This document shows positions 1 to 6,087 of a DNA stretch of 6,271 nt, piece by piece. Positions within the stretch are counted from its first letter, which is position 1; every line of letters starts with the position of its first letter. Source of the stretch: an uncultured Lachnospiraceae bacterium (lineage in GTDB: Bacteria > Bacillota > Clostridia > Lachnospirales > Lachnospiraceae); contig CACZTA010000284.1 in assembly GCA_902783935.1 (NCBI GenBank), positions 1 through 6,271 on the forward strand, in the 5' to 3' direction. Under the pieces are notes generated by a model, which saw nothing but the letters and a program-made list of their open reading frames with translations, ran no database searches and was not told where the DNA came from. The translations under genes and the position numbers were made by a program.

Positions 1-576
1 CATTTCATCATATGGTTCCGCGTGACATTCCCGCATATGCCTGATGATGGTCGCAAGTATGGCCTCATTTTTTGCGTCTGTCAGCAGACAGTCCCGCACG
101 GGAATCAGATAATGCGTGTGACCGGCATAAAACCCGGCTTCTGTTTCAGTTCCCCCGCCCGGGGTCCGGACCCGGCCGACCGGATACTGCGCCTTATTGC
201 GATAACGCAGCGGCCTTTCCATCCCGAGTGTTTCCCGCACTTCTGTCCCTTCAAGGCCCCCGATCTTCCTGAGCGTCTGCGCCACATATGCCTGTTTCCA
301 CTGAAGCTGAGCCTCATACCGGTATTCCTGCAGGGTGCAGCCGCCGCACCGTCTGGCTTCCGGACAGACAGCCGGCACCCGGTCCGGAGACGGATCCGTA
401 ATCTCGAGGGCTTTGGCATAAGCGTAATGCTTTTTCGGCCGTGTGACCACCGCGCGGACAGTGTCGCCGATGACCGCATCTTTGACAAAGAGGGTATAGC
501 CCTCTGTATGGCCTATACCCTCTCCGTTTTTTGTAAAGTCATCAATATGGATATTTACCGTATCATTTTTTTTCAT
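1..576 (-). CDS. rlmD: 23S rRNA (uracil-C5)-methyltransferase, RlmD/RlmCD (RumA) family, N-terminal part; runs off the window's left edge
   Basis: The enzyme transfers a methyl group from S-adenosylmethionine to C5 of a uracil in 23S rRNA (U1939 for E. coli RlmD; U747 and U1939 for Bacillus RlmCD). The 192 visible residues hold an N-terminal TRAM RNA-binding domain (about 1-58), then the iron-sulfur cysteine pattern C71-x5-C77-x2-C80 with a fourth cysteine at C163, and the family signature RYRNKAQYPVG (124-134). The SAM-binding catalytic domain lies outside the window. The ATG at 576-574 overlaps the yhaM stop codon (ATGA), which implies translational coupling. A GAGGAAG ribosome binding site at 594-588 sits 11 bases upstream, rather far. 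The reading frame is open from the start codon to base 1. Family assignment is secure. Which uracil it modifies cannot be told from this part, so the symbol is a family label. A strong hairpin covers codons 18-30. Confidence 0.93.
   Translation of the reverse strand, partial: MKKNDTVNIHIDDFTKNGEGIGHTEGYTLFVKDAVIGDTVRAVVTRPKKHYAYAKALEITDPSPDRVPAVCPEARRCGGCTLQEYRYEAQLQWKQAYVAQTLRKIGGLEGTEVRETLGMERPLRYRNKAQYPVGRVRTPGGGTETEAGFYAGHTHYLIPVRDCLLTDAKNEAILATIIRHMRECHAEPYDEM
489..523. repeat. Perfect 11-bp inverted repeat (strong hairpin) inside the start of rlmD
   Basis: The arms AGAGGGTATAG (489-499) and CTATACCCTCT (513-523) are exact reverse complements. After one C/C mismatch (500/512), two more C-G pairs (501-502 with 510-511) leave a 7-base loop. 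It lies in rlmD codons 18-30. On the plus strand the right arm is followed by CCG and six T (527-532), which resembles an intrinsic terminator for antisense transcription. On the coding strand only three T follow. The repeat is seen directly; any role is inference. Confidence 0.6.
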
Positions 577-1520
577 GGCTGGTCTGTCTTCCTCAGATTG
601 GAATCAAAGAACCGGTTAAATCCGAGCCACTTGTCGGCGGGGGACGCATTTTCCAGAACTTCTGACATCGTCTCCAGTTTGGCGTCAAGATTATCCGCGA
701 GATTCAGCGCGATCGCCTCAATGATGGCCGGCTTCTTCGGAGATCCGTATTCATATTCCCCGTGATGCGCGAGAATGCAGTGCTTCAGTTCGGTTTCCAG
801 GACCGGTGGAAATCCTTCGATCGCCGATGCACGGTCATGAATCATCTCGGCCCCGATCATAATGTGGCCCAGCAGCTGGCCGTCGTCCGTGTATTCATTT
901 GTCGGAAAATAGGAAAGCTCTTCCGTTTTTCCGATATCATGCAGGATTGCCGCCGTAATCAGCAGGTCCCTGTTGACGGCGGGATAATTGTCTGCAATAT
1001 AGCTGCAGAGCTTTGTCACCGCCAGCGTATGCTCCAGCAGCCCCCCGACGAAGCTGTGATGCACCGTCTTTGCAGCGGAATGCTTCGCAAACGAAGAGGC
1101 GAATGCATTGTCATCGATAAAGAAACTCCTGAGAAGCGCAGACAGATAGCGGTTCTGCACACTGCCGGCATAACTCATGAGCTCCTGATACATGACCTTC
1201 GTATTTTTCTTTGTCACAGGCAGGTAGTCGGAGGGAATGTATTCGCCTTCGTCCGCTTTTCTGACCTGCTTGAGCGATGCCTGCAGGGAGCCGTTGAACA
1301 TGCTGACCGTGCCTGCGACATAGATATAATCAAGCGCTTCAAACTCGCCGATGGCATCGGAATTAGGATCCCAGATTTTGGCGTCGATCTGGCCGGTCCT
1401 GTCCTGCAGGATCACACTTTCGTAGTTTTTACCGTTCTTTGTCACGGCGGACTGCCTGTATTTGCAGAGATAGACATCCTGAATGCGTCCGCCTTCCCGC
1501 AGTTCACTGATAAATCTCAC
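573..1520 (-). CDS. yhaM: 3'-5' exoribonuclease, YhaM family (OB-fold plus HD domain)
   Basis: YhaM proteins are cytoplasmic, metal-dependent 3'-to-5' exonucleases that trim single-stranded RNA (and DNA) and take part in mRNA turnover in Firmicutes. The protein has an OB-fold nucleic-acid binding domain (about 12-88, with VILQDRTGQIDAKIW at 36-50) followed by an HD phosphohydrolase domain. Its metal ligands are visible as H164 (LLEH), H194-D195 (ILHDIGK), H219, H252-H253 (AHHGE) and D276 or D279 (LADNLDA). I chose the GTG at 1520-1518. It gives 315 residues starting MRFISELREG, matching the family's N-terminus and its usual length of about 314, and GGAG lies six bases upstream (1530-1527). 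The start overlaps the HtrA-like gene by 17 bases and the stop overlaps the rlmD ATG. The nearest upstream ATG, at 1586, would add 22 poorly fitting residues. The family call is firm; the RNA substrates are unknown. Confidence 0.93.
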   Translation of the reverse strand: MRFISELREGGRIQDVYLCKYRQSAVTKNGKNYESVILQDRTGQIDAKIWDPNSDAIGEFEALDYIYVAGTVSMFNGSLQASLKQVRKADEGEYIPSDYLPVTKKNTKVMYQELMSYAGSVQNRYLSALLRSFFIDDNAFASSFAKHSAAKTVHHSFVGGLLEHTLAVTKLCSYIADNYPAVNRDLLITAAILHDIGKTEELSYFPTNEYTDDGQLLGHIMIGAEMIHDRASAIEGFPPVLETELKHCILAHHGEYEYGSPKKPAIIEAIALNLADNLDAKLETMSEVLENASPADKWLGFNRFFDSNLRKTDQP

Positions 1521-2772
1521 TTCGTTCTCCGATCTCAACTTCAAACGTCTTCTTAACGTATCCGTCCGCGCCCTCCCGGAAGACATCGAACGTCATGCTG
1601 TCTCCGGGGTCCGCATCCGCGATCATTCTGTGAATCCGGCGCATCTCTTTGACAGGAGTATCGTCCACAGCCGTAATAACATCCCCCGGCATAATCCCCG
1701 CCCTGTCTGCGGGAGATCCGGAAACAATCTCGCTGATGTACACGCCTTCCGGCATTTCAAGAGCTTCTGAAACGGCAGCCGTCACATTTTCACCGGTTAT
1801 GCCCGCATATCCGGACTGCCGCTGCTCCATCAGGTCTTCAGCGATAACCATGAGCTCCTCCACCGGGATGGCTGTCACCGCTTCGATCCGGTCATCTGAA
1901 AAGAAACTTGTAATCCAGCCGGTCACCCGGCCTTCTGTATCCGCCAGGACGCCGTTTCTGATCACTGAATCTGACATATCCGTCGCAATCAGGGTAAACT
2001 CGCTGTCAGTCGTTTCCACACTTGTGATGCCGGATATCACTCCGCCGAATTCACCGTTTTCACTATACCCCAATACACTTCCGAACGCAATGGCATAATC
2101 CCCTGCCTGCGGACTGCCGGACTCGGGATACTGCGGAACCCGGCACATATCCCACGTCCCGCTGTCCATTTCCCCTTCATCCAGGGAAATGATGCAGATT
2201 CCGGTGATCGGGTCGCCTCCCGTGAACTTCGCGCGGCATACTTTTCCTCCCGGCAGCGTCACCAGGATTTCTTCCGCCTTCTCCAGGATATTCAGATGTG
2301 TCAGGATATAAATGGTTCCGTTTTCTTTCCGGAGAATCAGTCCGGAGGCGCTGATTCCTTTTTTGTGCGTCGCCTGAAACCAGTCTTCCTTCGCAGTAAG
2401 GCCCGTCACCATTACAACCGAACGGCTTACCTCGTCGTTGATCTCCCCAAGCCCCCTGTTCAGCGCATAAAGGCGGTGATCGATCCAGTTCCCCGCTGAC
2501 TCCGGATATCCCGAATCTGATGCAGGGTCTCCCCCGGATTCTTTCTCCGCTGCCGGCTGTTCCGACGAAGCCGCCGGTTTTGCAGCATTTTCAAACCGCG
2601 CTTTCGCCCGGACAAAAACAGCCGCAGAAGTGAGGCCGAAAAGAACGGCCAGCGCTAATACGAATCCCACCAGGCGGAGAACTCTCCGCAGTGAGAACGG
2701 ACGTTTTTTTATCTCTTCAATGATAACCGGTGTTTCTGTAAGATCCGGCTCTTTTTTAGTATCCTCAGACAT
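1504..2772 (-). CDS. Membrane-anchored HtrA/DegP-like protein with PDZ domain; catalytic triad lost (predicted pseudoprotease)
   Basis: This 422-residue protein has the layout of Gram-positive HtrA proteases: a charged cytoplasmic N-terminus (1-31), one membrane helix (about 33-54), a low-complexity Ala/Pro/Glu/Ser linker (about 61-95), a trypsin-like domain (about 105-310) and a C-terminal PDZ domain (about 323-415, with GSPADRAGIMPGDVITAVDD at 352-371). The bulk should lie outside the membrane. Aligned by eye with the HtrA motifs, none of the triad remains. ILTNNHVV reads ILTHLNIL, so the histidine is Asn161. The TDLAV aspartate is Gly191 in ITGICI. The GNSGGP serine is Asn273 in VIRNGV. 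The flanking fold signatures (SASGLIL, TDMSDS, GRVTGWI) survive, and the frame is intact over its full length, so it is a maintained gene and not a decaying one. A scaffold, sensor or chaperone-like role is inference. It heads the leftward operon, with GGTGA (2781-2777) as a modest ribosome binding site. Confidence 0.88.
   Translation of the reverse strand: MSEDTKKEPDLTETPVIIEEIKKRPFSLRRVLRLVGFVLALAVLFGLTSAAVFVRAKARFENAAKPAASSEQPAAEKESGGDPASDSGYPESAGNWIDHRLYALNRGLGEINDEVSRSVVMVTGLTAKEDWFQATHKKGISASGLILRKENGTIYILTHLNILEKAEEILVTLPGGKVCRAKFTGGDPITGICIISLDEGEMDSGTWDMCRVPQYPESGSPQAGDYAIAFGSVLGYSENGEFGGVISGITSVETTDSEFTLIATDMSDSVIRNGVLADTEGRVTGWITSFFSDDRIEAVTAIPVEELMVIAEDLMEQRQSGYAGITGENVTAAVSEALEMPEGVYISEIVSGSPADRAGIMPGDVITAVDDTPVKEMRRIHRMIADADPGDSMTFDVFREGADGYVKKTFEVEIGERSEIYQ
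1527..1530 (-). promoter_or_regulatory. Ribosome binding site that decides the yhaM GTG start
   Basis: On the minus strand GGAG is followed by the six-base spacer AACGAA and then GTG at 1520-1518. It lies inside the last codons of the upstream HtrA-like gene. Its spacing is ideal for the GTG and supports that start over the ATG at 1586. Confidence 0.65.
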
Positions 2773-2865
2773 TTGGTCACCAGCTGCACATAAACGTGCT
2801 TAAGGATTGTCAGCCGTCCCCTTTTTCTGTCCGTATGATCTGTCCCGGAACCGGCAGAGTCAATA

Positions 2866-2894
2866 TTAAGAAATAGTCAGCAATTTTATATTAT
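2866..2894 (+). promoter_or_regulatory. Candidate sigma-A promoter for mutS2
   Basis: The -35 box TTAAGA (2866-2871) and -10 box TATTAT (2889-2894) are 17 bases apart and match the consensus at 4 and 5 of 6 positions. Transcription would start near 2901 and give a leader of about 74 bases. AT-rich DNA produces such matches by chance, so confidence is moderate. Confidence 0.4.
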
Positions 2895-2913
2895 AGTTTC
2901 TGATTGTGAACAA
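2885..2913 (-). promoter_or_regulatory. Candidate promoter for the htrA-like/yhaM/rlmD operon
   Basis: On the minus strand TTGTTC (2913-2908) and TATAAA (2890-2885) are 17 bases apart. A perfect TATAAT also lies at 2895-2890, but without a recognisable -35 box at the right distance. The start point would be near 2878, leaving a leader of about 105 bases before the ATG at 2772. It overlaps the plus-strand promoter candidate. Confidence 0.35.
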
Positions 2914-2932
2914 ACTATTACCGAAATCAGAA
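2898..2932. repeat. 8-bp inverted repeat in the divergent promoter region
   Basis: TTCTGATT (2898-2905) and AATCAGAA (2925-2932) are exact reverse complements with 19 bases between. A smaller symmetric element, TTGT-GA-ACAA (2904-2913), begins at the inner end of the left arm. The position overlaps the predicted mutS2 start point and the -35 box of the opposite promoter, so it could be an operator. No known regulator motif is recognised. Confidence 0.35.
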
Positions 2933-2974
2933 GAATTGCTTTTCCCGGACCCCCGGATGTTGTAAACTGTTCTT

Positions 2975-5344
2975 ATGAATGAGAAAGCATTACATATCCT
3001 TGAATTTGATAAAATCGTAAACCAGCTGGCTGACTTCGCTTCTTCCGGAGCCGGCCGCGAGCTCTGCCTGAACCTGCTTCCGTCTGACTCTCCTGCGCTC
3101 ATCAACCGCATGCAGGATGAAACGGCCGCTGCCGTCGACAGGATCCTGAAAAAAGGGAGTGTCTCATTCGGAAGCACTTACGACATCCGCGCCTCATTGA
3201 AAAGGCTCGAGATCGGCAGCAGTCTCGGAATCCGTGAACTGCTCAGGGTCGCCAAACTGCTGGAAAACGTCTCCCTCGTCCGCGCGTGGGCCAGAAAGGA
3301 ACGCGACAACGAAGGGGATGATGTTCTCACGCCCTTCTTTTCCTCCCTTGACCCGCTTACCCGGGAAGCGGAGGAGATCCGCAGATGCATTATCTCGGAA
3401 GAAGAAATCAGCGACTCGGCTTCACCCGCTCTCCGCTCCATCCGCCGCAGTATCCGCACGACGGGTGACCGGATCCACACAGAGCTAACCCGTCTCGTCT
3501 CCACTTCAGCCAGGGATTATCTCCAGGATTCGATCATCACCATGAGGGACGGCCGTTACTGCATTCCCGTCAAAAATGAATGGCGGACGCAGGTGCCCGG
3601 CATCGTCCACGACACCAGCAAGGCCGGATCGACAGTCTATATCGAACCGCAGTCCGTGGTCAGGATGAACAACGAGATCCGCGAACTTCAAATCAAAGAG
3701 GCGCAGGAAATCGAGGTCATCCTCTCCCGCCTGTCGGAAGGGCTGGCCGAAAAAACCGGCCTTATCCGCTCTGACTTTGAAACGATGCGGGAACTGGACT
3801 TTATCTTTGCCCGGGCGCGTCTCGCACTCGATCAGAACGCGGTACGGCCGGTCATCGGTACCGACGGAATCATTGATATCCGCCGCGCGCGCCACCCGCT
3901 GATCCCGAAGAAGACAGCCGTCCCCATCGACATCCGTCTCGGGGAGACCTATGACCTGCTCGTCGTGACCGGCCCCAATACAGGCGGAAAGACCGTTTCC
4001 CTGAAAACGACCGGACTCCTGACACTGATGGGCCTCGCCGGCCTGCATATTCCGGCGGGGGCGGAAAGCCGTATTTCCGTTTTCCGGGAAGTTTATGCCG
4101 ACATCGGGGATGAGCAGAGCATCGAACAGTCGCTCTCAACATTCTCGTCCCACATGACAAATGTCGTGGCCTTCCTCCATAAAGCGGACACTGAAAGCCT
4201 CGTTCTCTTTGACGAACTCGGAGCCGGCACGGACCCCACGGAAGGCGCCGCACTGGCGATCGCCATTCTGAGTTATCTCCACAGCCGCGGAATCAGGACG
4301 ATGGCCACGACCCATTACAGCGAGATCAAGATCTACGCCCTGCGCACGCCCGGCGTGGAAAATGCCTCCTGCGAATTCAATGTCGAGACGCTGTCGCCCA
4401 CGTACCGGCTGCTCATCGGGGTGCCCGGAAAAAGCAATGCATTTGCCATCTCGAGAAAGCTCGGCCTCGACGAGATGATCATCGATGAAGCCCGTTCGCT
4501 TCTCAGCAGGGAGGACGCTTCCTTCGAAGACGTCATCTCCGATCTTGAAAAACAGCGCGCGGACCTCGAGGAAGAGCGGATCCGGGCGGCACAGGCCAGG
4601 GACGAAATCGAAAGGCTGAAGAAAGATCTCCGGAAAAAGGAAGATCATTTCTCCGAAAAGCGGAAGAACATGATTTCCGATTCCTCCGAAGAAGCGCGCA
4701 GGATCCTGCAGGAAGCCAAGGACTATGCGGACAGGACGATCAGCTACTTCCAGAAGCATGGCGGAAACACGAGGGAAATGGAAAAAATGCGGACAGAGCT
4801 CCGTCAGAAGATCGATTCTCTCGGAAAAAATGTGAACCAGCTCAGCCCTGATGCAAAGAAGAAGGGGACTCTCTCCGCTTCCGACCTGCATGTCGGGGAT
4901 CCGGTACGTGTCATCAGCCTCGGCCTGAAAGGGACGGTCAGTTCACTGCCCGACAGCAAAGGGTCCCTGTTCGTCACAATGGGCGTCATGAGGACCAAAG
5001 TCCGGCTGGATGATCTCGAGCTTGTCGAAGAAGAGGAAATCACGGCACCGGGCTACAGCCGCACCTCGACCGGCAGAATCAGCATGGCCAAGTCCATGTC
5101 GGTCCGTCCCGAGATCAATCTCCTCGGGAAAACCGTGGACGAAGCATGTGCCGAACTGGATAAGTATCTCGACGACGCGGCGATCGCGCATCTTGAACAG
5201 GTGCGGATCGTTCACGGCAAGGGAACCGGCCAGCTGCGGAAGGGCGTGCACCAGTATCTGAAAAAGAACAGGCATGTCACTTCCTTCCGTCTCGGGGAAT
5301 TCGGGGAAGGCGATGCAGGTGTCACGATAGCGAAACTGAAATAA
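2975..5344 (+). CDS. mutS2: MutS2 ATPase with C-terminal Smr domain (RqcU-type ribosome rescue / DNA repair paralogue)
   Basis: MutS2 is a cytoplasmic MutS paralogue without mismatch-recognition domains. In other bacteria it is linked to suppression of homologous recombination, and in Bacillus subtilis to recognising and splitting collided ribosomes. The 789 residues match the family length and order: core/lever region (1 to about 310), Walker A GPNTGGKT (333-340), the ABC signature region DEQSIEQSLSTFSSHM (379-394), Walker B LVLFDE (409-414), TTHYSEIK (445-452), a charged coiled coil (about 517-628), a KOW-like beta domain (about 636-688) and an Smr domain (about 710-789) with HGKGTG at 747-752. 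The ATPase motifs are complete. The usual LDLR/LDLH motif of Smr reads INLLG (714-718). The start is firm because MNEKALHILEFDK is a typical MutS2 N-terminus, yet no Shine-Dalgarno sequence precedes it. A two-component system follows 38 bases downstream. Confidence 0.97.
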   Translation: MNEKALHILEFDKIVNQLADFASSGAGRELCLNLLPSDSPALINRMQDETAAAVDRILKKGSVSFGSTYDIRASLKRLEIGSSLGIRELLRVAKLLENVSLVRAWARKERDNEGDDVLTPFFSSLDPLTREAEEIRRCIISEEEISDSASPALRSIRRSIRTTGDRIHTELTRLVSTSARDYLQDSIITMRDGRYCIPVKNEWRTQVPGIVHDTSKAGSTVYIEPQSVVRMNNEIRELQIKEAQEIEVILSRLSEGLAEKTGLIRSDFETMRELDFIFARARLALDQNAVRPVIGTDGIIDIRRARHPLIPKKTAVPIDIRLGETYDLLVVTGPNTGGKTVSLKTTGLLTLMGLAGLHIPAGAESRISVFREVYADIGDEQSIEQSLSTFSSHMTNVVAFLHKADTESLVLFDELGAGTDPTEGAALAIAILSYLHSRGIRTMATTHYSEIKIYALRTPGVENASCEFNVETLSPTYRLLIGVPGKSNAFAISRKLGLDEMIIDEARSLLSREDASFEDVISDLEKQRADLEEERIRAAQARDEIERLKKDLRKKEDHFSEKRKNMISDSSEEARRILQEAKDYADRTISYFQKHGGNTREMEKMRTELRQKIDSLGKNVNQLSPDAKKKGTLSASDLHVGDPVRVISLGLKGTVSSLPDSKGSLFVTMGVMRTKVRLDDLELVEEEEITAPGYSRTSTGRISMAKSMSVRPEINLLGKTVDEACAELDKYLDDAAIAHLEQVRIVHGKGTGQLRKGVHQYLKKNRHVTSFRLGEFGEGDAGVTIAKLK

Positions 5345-5378
5345 CTGAGAGGGAAGGAATCACTTAACAGAGAGGGAA
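5342..5378 (+). repeat. Imperfect direct repeat carrying a duplicated ribosome binding site
   Basis: TAACTGAGAGGGAA (5342-5355) and TAACAGAGAGGGAA (5365-5378) differ at one of 14 positions and start 23 bases apart. The first copy contains the mutS2 stop codon. The second supplies GAGGG (5372-5376), six bases before the regulator's ATG, and is the working ribosome binding site. The first copy lies too far upstream to serve that start. Confidence 0.6.
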
Positions 5379-5382
5379 ATGT

Positions 5383-6087
5383 ATGGCTTACAGGCAGAAG
5401 ATACTGATTGTCGACGACGACAGTAATATAGCAGATCTCATCTCGCTTTATCTGAAAAAGGAAATGTTTGATACGGCCGTTGCCCCGGACGGGGAATCGG
5501 CGATTCAGATGTACAGAACGTTTCTGCCGGATCTGGTCCTCCTGGACCTGATGCTTCCCGGCAAGGACGGTTACCAGGTCTGCCGCGAGCTCCGGCAGCT
5601 CGGCAGGACGCCGATCATCATTGTCTCCGCAAAAGGAGAAACATTTGATAAGGTACTCGGGCTTGAGCTCGGGGCGGATGATTACATCGGCAAGCCTTTC
5701 GATTCCAAGGAGCTTGTCGCCCGCGTGAAGGCCGTGCTCCGCCGGTTCCACAGGGAAGAAGCCGCACCCGCACCGACAGCCCCGCTCCAGGTAGTGCGGT
5801 ACCCCGGGCTCACCGTCAACCTGACAAATTATTCCGTCACATATGACGGAAAAGAGCTGGACATGCCGCCAAAAGAACTTGAGCTGCTCTATTTCCTGGC
5901 ATCCCAGCCGAACCAGGTCTTTACCCGCGAACAGCTTCTGGACCATATCTGGGGCTATGAATATGTCGGCGACACCCGCACCGTCGACGTCCACATCAAG
6001 CGTCTGCGTGAAAAAATCAAAGGACAGGAAAACTGGAAAATCGGTACCGTCTGGGGAATCGGCTACCGGTTCGAAGTAAAAGCATGA
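5383..6087 (+). CDS. Response regulator, OmpR/PhoB family (receiver plus winged-helix DNA-binding domain)
   Basis: This is a two-component transcription factor of 234 residues, the standard length. The receiver domain (about 5-120) has the acidic pocket D11-D12, the phospho-acceptor D55 in LVLLDLMLPG, the conserved S82, the switch residue Y101 and the lysine K104 in GKPF. A short Ala/Pro linker (about 126-135) leads to the winged-helix domain (about 138-232), with the family pattern LTREQ-like FTREQLLDHIWG (180-191) and recognition helix RTVDVHIKRLREKI (199-212). All phosphorylation residues are present, so it should be a functional switch. Its partner is the membrane protein starting in its last codon (ATGA overlap). 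It may be read through from mutS2, because the 38-base gap shows no terminator. The signal and target genes cannot be told, and no specific name (PhoP, WalR and so on) is justified. Confidence 0.95.
   Translation: MAYRQKILIVDDDSNIADLISLYLKKEMFDTAVAPDGESAIQMYRTFLPDLVLLDLMLPGKDGYQVCRELRQLGRTPIIIVSAKGETFDKVLGLELGADDYIGKPFDSKELVARVKAVLRRFHREEAAPAPTAPLQVVRYPGLTVNLTNYSVTYDGKELDMPPKELELLYFLASQPNQVFTREQLLDHIWGYEYVGDTRTVDVHIKRLREKIKGQENWKIGTVWGIGYRFEVKA

Larger units (their letters stand above)
2773..2974. other. AT-rich divergent intergenic region between the two operons
   Basis: These 202 bases separate the leftward htrA-like operon from mutS2 and must carry the start signals for both. The stretch 2861-2940 has 21 G or C in 80 bases by hand count, far poorer than the flanking genes. 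It holds promoter-like hexamers on both strands, an 8-bp inverted repeat (2898-2905 with 2925-2932), and a short GCAC/GTGC hairpin (2786-2799) just ahead of the htrA-like ribosome binding site. I see no open reading frame, riboswitch or intrinsic terminator in it. Confidence 0.8.

Noticed and set aside
22..765. Open frame of 247 codons on the plus strand, opposite rlmD and the end of yhaM
   Set aside because: The minus-strand frame carries the RlmD cysteine motif and TRAM domain; the plus-strand translation looks like no protein family I recognise.
762..1556. Open frame of 264 codons on the plus strand, opposite yhaM
   Set aside because: It lies antisense to a gene with clear HD and OB-fold motifs, has no recognisable domain, and long antisense frames are expected in GC-rich coding DNA.
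1521..1586. Extended N-terminus for YhaM from the ATG at 1586
   Set aside because: The extra 22 residues are Arg-rich, overlap the upstream gene further, and do not fit the family, whereas the GTG at 1520 has a good ribosome binding site and gives the usual length.
2290..2298. His159 of the HtrA-like protein as a surviving catalytic histidine
   Set aside because: It sits two residues before the aligned catalytic position, and the Asp and Ser positions are also replaced, so a working triad is unlikely.
2786..2799. GCAC/GTGC hairpin in the leader of the htrA-like gene as a riboswitch or attenuator
   Set aside because: The stem is only 4-5 bp, there is no U-tract or further conserved structure, and such short repeats are common by chance.
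2866..3177. Minus-strand frame of 103 codons spanning the intergenic AT-rich block and the start of mutS2
   Set aside because: Most of it is antisense to conserved mutS2 codons and the rest covers the promoter region; composition and lack of a ribosome binding site argue against a gene.
5212..5994. Open frame of 260 codons on the minus strand, opposite the end of mutS2 and the response regulator
   Set aside because: It runs across two well-supported genes, shows no domain and no ribosome binding site, and is a shadow frame.
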